Below, one piece after another: positions 17,876 through 26,210 of a DNA stretch of 64,000 bases. Each line of letters starts with the position of its first letter. Position 1 is the stretch's first letter. The position numbers were made by a program, and so were the translations under genes. Below the pieces are notes generated by a model. That model did not search any database, was not told where the DNA came from, and saw only the letters and a list, made by a program, of their open reading frames with translations. Source of the DNA: an uncultured Campylobacter sp. (GTDB taxonomy: Bacteria; Campylobacterota; Campylobacteria; Campylobacterales; Campylobacteraceae); the NCBI RefSeq assembly GCF_944323605.1, contig NZ_CALUTC010000001.1:186001-250000 (forward strand), written 5' to 3'.

Positions 17876-20286
17876 GTATAATAAACTCCGTCTTGCTCTT
17901 TTAATTTATATATCTCTTCCAAAGACCTCCATTGGCTTTTTATAAGTGTTTTAACTCTATTTGAAATTTCATTTTGTTTATTTTTATCTTGATAAATAGG
18001 AATACTGATTTCTTTCCACCTGTTTGCAATATTTGGCAATGTAGTGTCAATAAATATTTTATTTAATTCCTGTTCGTATGTATATTTGTGTGATAAGGCA
18101 TATAGTAAATAGTATGGTGTTAATCCGTATTTATTTTCATCACTAATTCTTAAAACAAGTATCTCCCTTGTCAATATGCATTCTAAATCATAAGGCGAAA
18201 CCATAGCCACACTACCTATACGGTAACTTCCCCTGCGAACAAACAATATATCATTTACTTGTAGTTGCTTATCAGCCTTATAAAGTCTATCATATTCGTA
18301 TTGTGGTATCAATGCTGTTGGGTCTTTATAAATTTGCCAATTAACAATATCTTTAACTCTAATATACGGAATATCGCCAATACCTTTAAATTCTGCTTTT
18401 GGCGAACCATTTCCGTCAAAGAATTTTAGTATCTCCTCATCTATTAAGGTTGTTAGTTTAATAAACTCTATACCCTCTTTTTTGGCTTCTGTCATTAGGT
18501 TTTTTTCTTTCACTTTCCAATAGTATCTTGGTATTAGTATATCTCTTTGGATTACTTCATTAGCATTAACTTCAAATGTATATTCCCCCCCCCCATTTTT
18601 TATTTGATTGGATATTTCGTCAAGAATTTTTAAAGTATCGTCATTTATAAGACCATTTTCATCATAGATAGCTTTGCCATTATGGTCGTGTCCTATATAT
18701 TGAGCGACAGCCATATTGATTTTTTCATTTTGAGGTTTGTTCTTTTGCAGGATAATAATGATACATTTTGCATTATTGTGAGGTCTAAAAGTGTTGTGTG
18801 GTATATCTATAATCCATTTTATGTTGTGTCTATAAATGAAATTTCTCACATTTTTCATACTTGGTGCGTGAAAATATGTTTCAGGTAGAATTATTGCTAA
18901 AATTCCTCCGTCTTTTAGGAGCTGTAAATTTCTTTCCAAAAATAATGTTGAAACATTACCTTCACTTTTATTATCATTTAGTTCATATTGTGATAATTTG
19001 GCTTTGCCAATAATTTTAATATCTTTTCCAAATGGCGGATTAGAAAATGATATATCAAAACTCTCTAAATGTATATGCTGTTGAGTTACTATGTTCCATT
19101 CTGTCGGAATTTCTAGGCTATCCTCGCAAAAAATACCACCTTTGCCATCTCCTAAAATAGCCATATATGACTTACCAACTTTTGTTAAAAAACTATCTTT
19201 TTCAATGCCCCTTATATTTTTAATACCGACTTCTTTTTGCTCCTCCCATTGTGATTTTGGGTTTTTAATAGTTAATTCAATTTGCCTCCAAATATGTTTT
19301 AGGCTTTCTACTAAAAAACCACAACTACCACACGATGGGTCAATAACAATTTGATTTCTTTGTGGATTAACTATCTCAACCATAAGTTTTACAATATTTT
19401 TTGGTGTAAAGAATTGTCCTTGACTTCCTTTTAACGAATAGCCAATAAATACTTCAAATGCGTCCGCAATAGTATCTCTATCTGTATCAATAATACATAT
19501 ATTTTGCATTAGTCCAATTATATATTTTAGTGTATTGCCATCAAACTCTATTTCGTCAGAACTTGTTAATACATCTTTATATTTTTCTTTAACTTCATTA
19601 AATAGCGTTGTTATTCTTACCTTGACTTCATCTTTTTCGTCAATAATAGAGGCTCTAAATGTTACCATATCGTTTTCAGCAGTAAAACGCTCATCGTAAA
19701 TTTTACAAAGAATTAAGTGTATCATCTCTTTTGCAATCATCTCATCTCTATTTACGCCTGAGCTATTTGCAACTATATAACCTCTAACTTGTCTAAAAAT
19801 ATCTTTTAGGTTATGTGTTGGTCTTAAATCTTTACGTTTATAAAGACCTATTTCTTCTAATTTTTCATTATATTTTGGAAAACTTGGTATTTCATCAAAA
19901 GTTATGTTTCCTGACTGCTCGTTTTTCTTAATACAAACAAGTTCATCTCCATTAAACCAAATTCCTATTTTGGCTTCGCAAAATTTAAGATATGTTTTTA
20001 GTTGCTCTAGTCCGTCTTTTCTGTCCTTTTTCTTGCACTCAACAACAATTTTTAGTTGTTTTTTACCTTTAATATTTTCAAAAACGGCAATATCAATAGG
20101 AAAGCCTTTCTTATCTGATGGGTGTGATTTTACACGATACTGCGGGTGTGATTGAAGCATTTCTTTTGGATACTCATAGTCTTGATGAAGTATTTTTAAA
20201 AACGGTTGAACTGCTTCACGCTCCTCTGGCGTATCTTTTATTTCTATTCCTGTAATATAATCTTGAATTTTTTCTATCTTATTCAT
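17872..20286 (-). CDS. single-chain type IIG-like restriction/methyltransferase, phase-variable
   Basis: About 804 residues. Start ATG 20286 is preferred because AAGGA lies just upstream; an ATG six codons earlier is possible. The order is: an HsdR_N-type nuclease domain (about 20-125) with FPIDIAVF and IVVECKKKD as PD-(D/E)XK elements; an N6-adenine methyltransferase with motif I IDPSCGSCGFL near 310 and motif IV NPPF near 415; and a C-terminal HsdS-like recognition region (about 610-800). Cutting, methylation and recognition are thus in one chain. A G10 tract at about codon 565 keeps it in frame here, so it is on. Confidence 0.88.
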   Translation of the reverse strand: MNKIEKIQDYITGIEIKDTPEEREAVQPFLKILHQDYEYPKEMLQSHPQYRVKSHPSDKKGFPIDIAVFENIKGKKQLKIVVECKKKDRKDGLEQLKTYLKFCEAKIGIWFNGDELVCIKKNEQSGNITFDEIPSFPKYNEKLEEIGLYKRKDLRPTHNLKDIFRQVRGYIVANSSGVNRDEMIAKEMIHLILCKIYDERFTAENDMVTFRASIIDEKDEVKVRITTLFNEVKEKYKDVLTSSDEIEFDGNTLKYIIGLMQNICIIDTDRDTIADAFEVFIGYSLKGSQGQFFTPKNIVKLMVEIVNPQRNQIVIDPSCGSCGFLVESLKHIWRQIELTIKNPKSQWEEQKEVGIKNIRGIEKDSFLTKVGKSYMAILGDGKGGIFCEDSLEIPTEWNIVTQQHIHLESFDISFSNPPFGKDIKIIGKAKLSQYELNDNKSEGNVSTLFLERNLQLLKDGGILAIILPETYFHAPSMKNVRNFIYRHNIKWIIDIPHNTFRPHNNAKCIIIILQKNKPQNEKINMAVAQYIGHDHNGKAIYDENGLINDDTLKILDEISNQIKNGGGEYTFEVNANEVIQRDILIPRYYWKVKEKNLMTEAKKEGIEFIKLTTLIDEEILKFFDGNGSPKAEFKGIGDIPYIRVKDIVNWQIYKDPTALIPQYEYDRLYKADKQLQVNDILFVRRGSYRIGSVAMVSPYDLECILTREILVLRISDENKYGLTPYYLLYALSHKYTYEQELNKIFIDTTLPNIANRWKEISIPIYQDKNKQNEISNRVKTLIKSQWRSLEEIYKLKEQDGVYYT
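18585..18594 (-). repeat. phase-variable poly-G tract (G10) in the type IIG-like gene
   Basis: Ten C on the plus strand encode AAT-GGG-GGG-GGG-GAA in the gene. Gain or loss of a base shifts the frame between the methyltransferase domain and the C-terminal recognition region, so off variants would lose specificity. The tract lies in a likely interdomain linker, which tolerates glycine. Confidence 0.9.
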
Positions 20287-20644
20287 ATGTGTCCTTTTTT
20301 TCATTTTATGCTACAAACAATGGCACACTTGCTCTATCTCTTAGATTCTCAATCTTGCTTATACAATCAGTATTTTATATATGGTTTAATAAAATTCGCT
20401 TTCTATCTTCTCTACTTTCTTTTGCAAAATTAACAAAGTTATAATAAACAAAATAATTATTTAGATACAAGGATTTTTTTATCATCATCGCTTAAAGCAC
20501 TAAAAAGTTGTTTGACTATTTCAGGCTCTGTATTTGATGCTATTTTACCACCTTTGCTACTATTTATAATGTGAATATTTTAGTAAAATAAAGCTTAAAA
20601 GAACAATACAATTTACGCACAGAGCCTTTTTCTTTTATCATATC
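20287..20644. other. 358-base gap holding a 39-codon C-terminal relic on the minus strand
   Basis: This stretch lies between the methyltransferase and the type IIG-like gene. On the minus strand, 20579-20461 is open without a start codon and ends PEIVKQLFSALSDDDKKILVSK before TAA, which looks like the real C-terminus of a lost protein. The rest is AT-rich with no convincing gene. A TATAAC on the minus strand near 20440 may be a weak -10 for the type IIG-like gene. Confidence 0.45.
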
Positions 20645-22213
20645 TTATCCTTCTTTTAGGCAAAAGATACTCTCGCCATAGCTTTTTGAATCCTTTTCGC
20701 TGCGATTAAGCACTGGTCGTTCATATCTTTTTACAATTTGCATTTGTGCTAATTCTGCTATCTTAGGATAGAGATTAAATTTATCATTTGCTACCAAAAA
20801 GATTACATAATCTTTTTGTAAAAATCGCTTTGCATTAAGCAAAGCCCGTGCTATATCCTTTACATAGTGCTCTTGTGCGGCTTTGCTTTGTCCTCTTGCA
20901 AGACTTCCTATTTCGCTGAAATCTTGCCTTTTTAAATCAAATATCTCATAAGCATAGGCGTGTTGCTCGTGATAATCAATCAGCCCCACATAAGGCGGTG
21001 AGCTAAAAATCCCTCTAATTTTTTGAGTTTTTATCAAAGTAGCAAAATCACTATCTTGCTTTTGCAATAATGCCACAATATCAGCATTTTTAGAATCAGC
21101 ATTAAGGCATATTTGTTTCGTGTTTGTTTTAAGAGTGGCAAATTCACTCAATCTTTTTAGGGTATCTTTTGCATAGCTATTAAACCATTTTTCTATACTA
21201 AAGAGGGGCTTACAGATTCTGCCATGCTTCTTGCAATAATAGCTTTGAGTGATAGGCTCTTGCAAGGTGGCTAAATCACTATGCGTAGTCGCTCTACAAC
21301 TTCTAGCTGTGCGACTTAGTATGATTTGTAGTATGTCTTGTAGGTGTTTTGGTGCTTTTTTAATCTCATTTTTTATTAACATAATCTCCTCTTTTATAGA
21401 GGGCATATACCATTTTTCAATAAAGCCCTTTTGTGTGTTGAGCCGTGTGTCGATGTGAAATTCTTGCAAGATATTTTTATATCTTGTTAAAAATTCTTTT
21501 TCCTTTTCCTTACCATAAGCTTTCTCATCGATTTCTTTTAAGGCAACTTTTCTTTTAAAATCTCTTGGAAAATGCTTGGCATTAAAGGTGCTTAAAGCTT
21601 CATTTAAAGCATTTTCAAAATTTTTTATGTGTTTTGTAGTGGGATTAGATTCTAAAAGTTTGCTTAATCTTTGTAACTCTAGCTCTAAAATTTGCAAATC
21701 ATAATCTTTTATTTTGGCATTTGAAAGCATTGTATTAAAGCTTGAGGCGTGCATTCCTAGCTCATTTGCTACGCATAAACTCGTGCCAGAACCACAAAAT
21801 ATATCAAGCACTATATCGCCTTTTTGGAAAAAAATCTCTTGCTTTAAGCTATCAGTATGAGAATCTAAAAAATACTCCACAAGCTGCGGTATAAACTTGC
21901 CTTTGTAGGGGTGGAGTCTGTGTATGTGCTTTGTGGTTTGTGCTTCTTTAAATTGTGAAAAAGAAAGGGGGTGAGATAGCTCTTTATCTTGCAAAAGCAC
22001 ATCATAGTAATTTTGTAATTCCTCTTTGCACACAAGGCTTTCTTTCGTATTTTTGGCGTGATTGGCTATTTTGCCATAATTGATAAGATAAGCAATATTT
22101 GAGCTTGTAACCTTTTTGCCTAGATAGCTACTCGCCCACAAGGCTACTTCTTTGGGAGTAAGAAAGGGTTGATTTTCTATAGCATTATGGTTGCTATGTA
22201 AGATTTTATTCAT
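20645..22213 (-). CDS. TdeIII-type DNA methyltransferase (probable N4-cytosine or N6-adenine class)
   Basis: About 522 residues from ATG 22213, five bases after the guaA stop, with GGGAG as ribosome site inside the guaA end. SAM motif I is LDIFCGSGTSLC near 136-147 and the catalytic motif is FSSPPYVG near 404-411. SPPY is typical of N4-cytosine and some N6-adenine enzymes. An N-terminal helix-turn-helix-like segment (TPKEVALWASSYLGKKV) precedes the catalytic part. It is probably the protecting partner of the TdeIII-like nuclease, whose gene is broken, so it may now act as an orphan methyltransferase. Confidence 0.85.
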   Translation of the reverse strand: MNKILHSNHNAIENQPFLTPKEVALWASSYLGKKVTSSNIAYLINYGKIANHAKNTKESLVCKEELQNYYDVLLQDKELSHPLSFSQFKEAQTTKHIHRLHPYKGKFIPQLVEYFLDSHTDSLKQEIFFQKGDIVLDIFCGSGTSLCVANELGMHASSFNTMLSNAKIKDYDLQILELELQRLSKLLESNPTTKHIKNFENALNEALSTFNAKHFPRDFKRKVALKEIDEKAYGKEKEKEFLTRYKNILQEFHIDTRLNTQKGFIEKWYMPSIKEEIMLIKNEIKKAPKHLQDILQIILSRTARSCRATTHSDLATLQEPITQSYYCKKHGRICKPLFSIEKWFNSYAKDTLKRLSEFATLKTNTKQICLNADSKNADIVALLQKQDSDFATLIKTQKIRGIFSSPPYVGLIDYHEQHAYAYEIFDLKRQDFSEIGSLARGQSKAAQEHYVKDIARALLNAKRFLQKDYVIFLVANDKFNLYPKIAELAQMQIVKRYERPVLNRSEKDSKSYGESIFCLKEG

Positions 22214-22216
22214 ATT

Positions 22217-22294
22217 TTTCACTCCCACTCAATCGTTCCGGGCGGCTTTGAGGTGATGTCATAAACTACGCGGTTTATGCCCTCAACTTCATTG
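22217..22294 (-). repeat. guaA 3'-end direct repeat, right copy
   Basis: This is the 3' end of the guaA synthetase-half gene and matches 16858-16935 in the same orientation, about 64 of 78 bases identical by eye. Both copies end in TGGGAGTGAAAA, spanning the stop codon. Repeats at a gene 3' end that restore the stop are what integration into guaA leaves behind. Confidence 0.8.
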
Positions 22295-23160
22295 ATAATG
22301 CGATTACTCACAGATTCTAAAAACTCGTGGGGCAAATGCGAAAAAGTCGCTGTCATACCATCTAGTGCTTCCACCGCTCGCACACAAATCGTATTATCAT
22401 AGGTGCGGTTATCGCCCATTACGCCTACGCTTTTGACATTAAGCAGCACACAAAATGCCTGCCACACTTTATCGTATAGCCCGTGCTTGTGTAATTCCTC
22501 TATAAAGATAGAATCTGCCTCGCGTAAAAGGTTTAAATCCTCTCTTGTAACCTCGCCCATTATGCGTATGGCAAGTCCGGGTCCAGGAAATGGGTGTCGC
22601 ATAAGCATAGATTCTGGCATTCCTAGTTCTCGCCCCAATGCCCTCACTTCATCTTTGAAAAGCTCTCTTAGCGGCTCGATAAGCTCAAACTTCATCCATT
22701 CTGGTAGTCCGCCTACATTGTGATGAGATTTTATCGTCTTGCTGGGACCTTTGACGCTTACAGATTCTATCACATCAGGATAGAGTGTGCCTTGTGCTAG
22801 GAATTTTATCTCGCCATTTGTGTTGTGCTTTTTTGCTTCCCTTTCAAAAACCTTGATAAAGGTCTCGCCGATGATTTTGCGTTTTTGCTCTGGGTCTTTT
22901 ACGCCTTTGAGTAGCCCCAAAAACTCCTCACTTGCATCTATTGTTATCAAAGGCACTTTGAGATTGTCTCTAAACATCTTCTCCACCGCCTCTCTCTCGC
23001 CCTTACGCAAAAGCCCCGTATCCACGAAAATCGGGATAAGATTCTCCCCGATAGCTCGGTAAAGCAAGGTCGCCACTACACTAGAATCCACCCCACCACT
23101 CACGGCACAAAGCACTTTAGAGGGTGTTGTCTTTTTTGAATTTGATAGTATTTCTTGCAT
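22219..23160 (-). CDS. guaA: GMP synthetase ATP-pyrophosphatase and dimerisation half (split GuaA, C-terminal subunit)
   Basis: 313 residues. The PP-loop SGGVDSSVV is at 21-29, [11 protein letters not shown] near 45-55, the synthetase signatures [16 protein letters not shown] and [17 protein letters not shown] follow, and the C-terminal dimerisation domain ends [10 protein letters not shown]. It adenylates XMP and aminates it to GMP. The glutaminase half is a separate gene 2.2 kb upstream. This half has its own ATG with AAGGACC eight bases ahead, and a short N-terminal linker before the conserved KVLCAVSGG, so it can be made alone. With NH3 it could act without the partner. Confidence 0.93.
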   Translation of the reverse strand: MQEILSNSKKTTPSKVLCAVSGGVDSSVVATLLYRAIGENLIPIFVDTGLLRKGEREAVEKMFRDNLKVPLITIDASEEFLGLLKGVKDPEQKRKIIGETFIKVFEREAKKHNTNGEIKFLAQGTLYPDVIESVSVKGPSKTIKSHHNVGGLPEWMKFELIEPLRELFKDEVRALGRELGMPESMLMRHPFPGPGLAIRIMGEVTREDLNLLREADSIFIEELHKHGLYDKVWQAFCVLLNVKSVGVMGDNRTYDNTICVRAVEALDGMTATFSHLPHEFLESVSNRIINEVEGINRVVYDITSKPPGTIEWE

Positions 23161-23285
23161 TATTGGTCCTTAAATGAAATTTGATATTGTACCGTTTTAC
23201 TGATTGTTTGCATAGTTTTATATGCTTTCATAACTGCTCCTTTAATAACTTGTGAATCTTTGTATCATCGCTTCTTTATCTTGAG

Positions 23286-24593
23286 TTACCTACTTCTATC
23301 TTGTCTTGTTTGTGGGATTTTATAAGGTTTATACATTAAGTACGCATTGTTTGTAGATTCTCTATTCTCAACAAACTCTGTGGCTTTGCATTCAAAGATA
23401 TAATGCATTAAATCTTTGCCCTTATAGTTTTTGATATTTTCGCCAATTATACGTCCGCCAAGCTTTCTAGCCACACGCATAGAAGCAAAATTATCCTCCT
23501 TTATGAGGCAATACACTCGCTCTAAGTCCAAAACCTTAAAGGCATACTCTTGCACAGCCCTTGCTGCCTCTGTGCCTAGCCCTTGTCCCCAAAATCTTTT
23601 TGCCACGATATAGCCTATCTCGACAACTTCTTGTTTTGCTATGCTCTTTTGATTTGTGAGATTAATGCTCGCTCTATCTAGCCCTGCATTGCCAATGATT
23701 GTCCCACTAGCCTTATCAATGATAGCCCAAATCCCAAAGCCATTTTCTTTGTAGCTCTTTAATTGCTTCTCTAGCCATTCTTTGCTTTCATCAATGCTAA
23801 AGCCATGCCCCCAAGCATACATTGTCTCTTTATCGCTTAGAATCGTATGCAAGGCAGGCAAATCCTCTAGCGTGTATTCTCGCAACTTCAAGCGGTTAGT
23901 CTCCAAGATATAGGGAGTTTTTGCACTATTTTGCGTGATTCGCTCATCTTTTTTGGAAGTATTGCGTTGGGCATTATTACTATGAAACGCACAAGTTACC
24001 AAGTGATCACACACTAGCCCGATAGATTGCATATACGCATACATTCCCACACTTCCCACAAAGCTAAAGCCAAGCTTTTTTAAATCCTTTGCTACTCTGT
24101 CTGAAAGAGGCGTGCGGGTGGGAATCTGAGCTAGATTCTTAAAGGCATTCACGATAGGCTCACCTCCCACATAACTCCAAATAAACCTATCAAAGCTCCC
24201 AAACTCCTCTTGCACTTCCAAAAACCGCTTGGCATTGTTAATCGCGGATTCTATCTTGGCACGGTTGCGGATAACCTTAGCATTTGTCATAAGAGATTCT
24301 ATCTTTATCTCACCGTATTTTGCCACTATAGCAGGGTCAAAATCATCAAATGCCTCCCTAAAAGCTTCTCGCTTTTTTAGTATCGTAATCCACGAAAGCC
24401 CCGCTTGCATACCCTCTAGCACAAGCTGCTCAAAAAGTCGCTTTTCATCGTGCTGCGGCACTCCCCATTCAAAATCGTGGTAGTCTTGATAGAGCTTTTG
24501 CGTAGCTTTATCAGAAGTATTGTAGCCTTGGTATATCCAATCACAACGCGATGTCTCCTCTAGCTCTTTTGCTTCTATGACTTTGTATGCCAT
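23286..24593 (-). CDS. DNA-3-methyladenine glycosylase I (Tag) fused to a GNAT acetyltransferase
   Basis: 435 residues. Residues about 15-200 are a Tag domain: RCDWIYQG near the start, then YHDFEWGVPQHDEKRLFEQL, LSWITILKKRE and the C-terminal GLVCDHLVTCAFH, which supplies Cys and His residues like the Tag zinc site. From about 229 (ILETNRLKLREYTLEDLPAL) to 400 lies a RimJ/RimL-type GNAT domain with GYIVAKRFWGQGLGTEA as acetyl-CoA loop. Tag removes 3-methyladenine from DNA; the GNAT substrate is unknown. The gene sits between the two guaA halves on the same strand and starts after AAGGA. Confidence 0.88.
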   Translation of the reverse strand: MAYKVIEAKELEETSRCDWIYQGYNTSDKATQKLYQDYHDFEWGVPQHDEKRLFEQLVLEGMQAGLSWITILKKREAFREAFDDFDPAIVAKYGEIKIESLMTNAKVIRNRAKIESAINNAKRFLEVQEEFGSFDRFIWSYVGGEPIVNAFKNLAQIPTRTPLSDRVAKDLKKLGFSFVGSVGMYAYMQSIGLVCDHLVTCAFHSNNAQRNTSKKDERITQNSAKTPYILETNRLKLREYTLEDLPALHTILSDKETMYAWGHGFSIDESKEWLEKQLKSYKENGFGIWAIIDKASGTIIGNAGLDRASINLTNQKSIAKQEVVEIGYIVAKRFWGQGLGTEAARAVQEYAFKVLDLERVYCLIKEDNFASMRVARKLGGRIIGENIKNYKGKDLMHYIFECKATEFVENRESTNNAYLMYKPYKIPQTRQDRSR

Positions 24594-24762
24594 AATAATC
24601 CTTAATTTTAATGAGGTATTATAGCGAAGTTTTATTATGCTTGAAAATATCTATTTTGCTTAGACATTTGAAAAATTTTAAATCCATACTTAAATAACAT
24701 AATAATTATTTATCTGACTTTTTTAAAGATAAAAAATATAAAAATACAGTGTTTTTGACTTG

Positions 24763-24816
24763 TTTTTTTTTTTTTGAATTATAATCACAAAACAAATTAA
24801 AATAGAAAGGATAAAT
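24763..24816 (+). promoter_or_regulatory. promoter of the lipoprotein gene with a T13 tract
   Basis: A run of 13 T (24763-24775) lies five bases before the -10 hexamer TATAAT (24780-24785). AGAAAGGA follows as ribosome site before ATG 24817. A long homopolymer between -35 and -10 can change spacing, and hence strength, by slippage. Confidence 0.65.
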
Positions 24817-25305
24817 ATGAAATATTTGTATATTTTTGTAGTTTTATTTTTTGGTGCTTGTTCTTATTCTTTGCTGCCTGTTCAAACGAATAAATTAAGC
24901 GATATGAGCAAGTATAAATATGCTTTTGTTGAGCAAACTCAAACTCTTTCTGGTGGATTAGGTGTTGGTGTTGGAAGTGGGGGTTCTAATTTTGGTGGGA
25001 ATTTTTATGCTAATTCGGTTTCTATGCAAAAAAGCCTAAATCCATCTGATGCCATTGCTGGGATTTTGATGAAAAAGGGATTTGTTTTAGTAAACTCTGT
25101 ATCAAATGACTTAGAAACTTTTATAGTAAGATACGGCGAAAGTGGTAGAAGGGATACTTGGTACGGTTACACATTGGAAGTTTCTATACAAATGATAGAT
25201 GCAAAGACCAAAAATACTTTATTTACCTGTTCTGCTGAAGGCGTTGGTGATACAGAGGTAGACGGTATAAGGCTGGCTATCACAAGATGTTTAAGTGAAT
25301 TCTAG
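24817..25305 (+). CDS. putative lipoprotein of unknown function
   Basis: 162 residues. A signal peptide of hydrophobic residues ends in the lipobox FFGAC, so the mature protein would start at Cys15 with lipid attached. A glycine-rich segment (LSGGLGVGVGSGGSNFGGNF) spans about 48-67. The C-terminal part DTWYGYTLEVSIQMIDAKT suggests a small beta-rich domain, and a final Cys pair (FTCSAEG and TRCLSEF) may form a disulfide. I do not recognise the family. It is the only plus-strand gene inside the island and lies between the guaA halves. Confidence 0.7.
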   Translation: MKYLYIFVVLFFGACSYSLLPVQTNKLSDMSKYKYAFVEQTQTLSGGLGVGVGSGGSNFGGNFYANSVSMQKSLNPSDAIAGILMKKGFVLVNSVSNDLETFIVRYGESGRRDTWYGYTLEVSIQMIDAKTKNTLFTCSAEGVGDTEVDGIRLAITRCLSEF

Positions 25306-25319
25306 TTTTTGTATGCATA

Positions 25320-25376
25320 TTTACTCTTGTATAAGAAATTTTTGTAAGAGTAAATATTGCAACAAAATTTTGTTGC
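25320..25376. terminator. convergent hairpins between lipoprotein gene and guaA glutaminase half
   Basis: Two stems: TTTACTCTT/AAGAGTAAA (25320-25328 and 25346-25354), and the perfect palindrome GCAACAAAATTTTGTTGC at 25359-25376. They sit between two convergent genes, so they probably stop transcription from both sides. Confidence 0.6.
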
Positions 25377-25382
25377 CTTATG

Positions 25383-26048
25383 CTATTTTTCACTTGTAAA
25401 TCCCGTAATTTTGCGAATTTTTTCTATCTCATAGTGAATAAAATTTTTCATATTCCAGTTAGTATCGCTTTTACAAATTTTTACTGCGAAATTTTTGAGT
25501 ATTTCTCCTCCACACTCGCTATGCACGACTTCTGGGTGAAACTGTAGAGCATAAATTTGGCGATTAAAATCAGCCATAACGCAATAATGCGTGTTGCCAG
25601 ACTTTGCCAGCTCGTTAAAGCCAGACGGGATTTGCTCGACTTTATCAGCGTGGCTCATCCATACGATAGAATCTTGCTTGACATTGGCAAATAAGGGCGT
25701 TGAATCTTTAGCTAAAATTTCTAACCTTGCCTTGCCAAATTCCTGCTCCTTTGCCCTTATTACCTTACCGCCGAAGTGATAAGCGATGTATTGCATACCG
25801 TAGCAGATTCCAAGCACTGGCACTTTTAAATCAAAGATCTTAGAATCTGGCTTATAAGAATCCTTTTCATACACAGAAGCAGGACCTCCGCTTAATATTA
25901 TGCCCTTAGGATTTTTTGCTTTTATTGATTCTATTTTTTCAAAATACGGCACGATTTCGGTATAAACGCCAAATTCACGCAGTCGCCTAGCGATAAGCTG
26001 TGTGTATTGACTCCCAAAATCTAGGACTAAAATTTGGACTTGATTCAT
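25383..26048 (-). CDS. guaA: GMP synthetase glutamine amidotransferase half (split GuaA, N-terminal subunit)
   Basis: 221 residues from ATG 26048 (MNQVQILVLDFGSQYTQ); a GTG four codons earlier is less likely. It is a class I glutaminase with nucleophile Cys82 in GICYGMQ and His171/Glu173 in FHPEVVHSE. The oxyanion strand ILSGGP is intact. The protein ends after the linker helix IHYEIEKIRKITG with four further residues and TAG, just before the synthetase domain would begin in normal GuaA. It would supply ammonia to the other half. The split resembles the archaeal two-subunit enzyme. A terminator follows, so it is transcribed apart from the other half. Confidence 0.93.
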   Translation of the reverse strand: MNQVQILVLDFGSQYTQLIARRLREFGVYTEIVPYFEKIESIKAKNPKGIILSGGPASVYEKDSYKPDSKIFDLKVPVLGICYGMQYIAYHFGGKVIRAKEQEFGKARLEILAKDSTPLFANVKQDSIVWMSHADKVEQIPSGFNELAKSGNTHYCVMADFNRQIYALQFHPEVVHSECGGEILKNFAVKICKSDTNWNMKNFIHYEIEKIRKITGFTSEK

Positions 26049-26077
26049 AGATATTCTCACTTTAATTATTTTTTGAA

Positions 26078-26083
26078 ATTATA
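26078..26083 (-). promoter_or_regulatory. -10 element of the guaA glutaminase-half promoter
   Basis: TATAAT on the minus strand, 29 bases before the chosen ATG. An inverted repeat, ATTACTTAA/TTAAGTAAT (26091-26099 and 26112-26120), lies just upstream and could be an operator or the end of the island. Confidence 0.55.
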
Positions 26084-26210
26084 ATGCAAGATTACTTAAG
26101 ATAGGCTATTATTAAGTAATTTATGTGATATTTTGTTTTAATTTAAAAAAAATAAATTAAACATTGCAAATAATAACAATTAGTTATCTTATTTACATAC
26201 TATTGCTATA

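Larger units (their letters stand above)
10674..26210. other. accessory restriction-modification / guaA island (approximate limits)
   Basis: Between tRNA-Arg and the barrel gene at 26.2 kb the gene content changes to restriction-modification systems, guaA pieces, a Tag-GNAT fusion and broken genes. Base composition changes too: one 60-base row inside the guaA synthetase half (22561-22620) counts 30 G+C, well above nearby core genes. The codon style and the GuaA sequence look closer to Helicobacter than to C. jejuni by memory. No integrase, transposase or insertion sequence was found, so the limits and the transfer route are inferred. Confidence 0.65.

Noticed and set aside
26091-26120. Inverted repeat ATTACTTAA/TTAAGTAAT as an insertion sequence end
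   Set aside because: No matching repeat at another border and no transposase. It is more likely a terminator or operator.
10674-26210. A complete prophage or integrative conjugative element
   Set aside because: No integrase, transposase, capsid, portal, relaxase or type IV secretion gene is present between the borders. Only restriction-modification, guaA pieces and a few cargo genes are seen.
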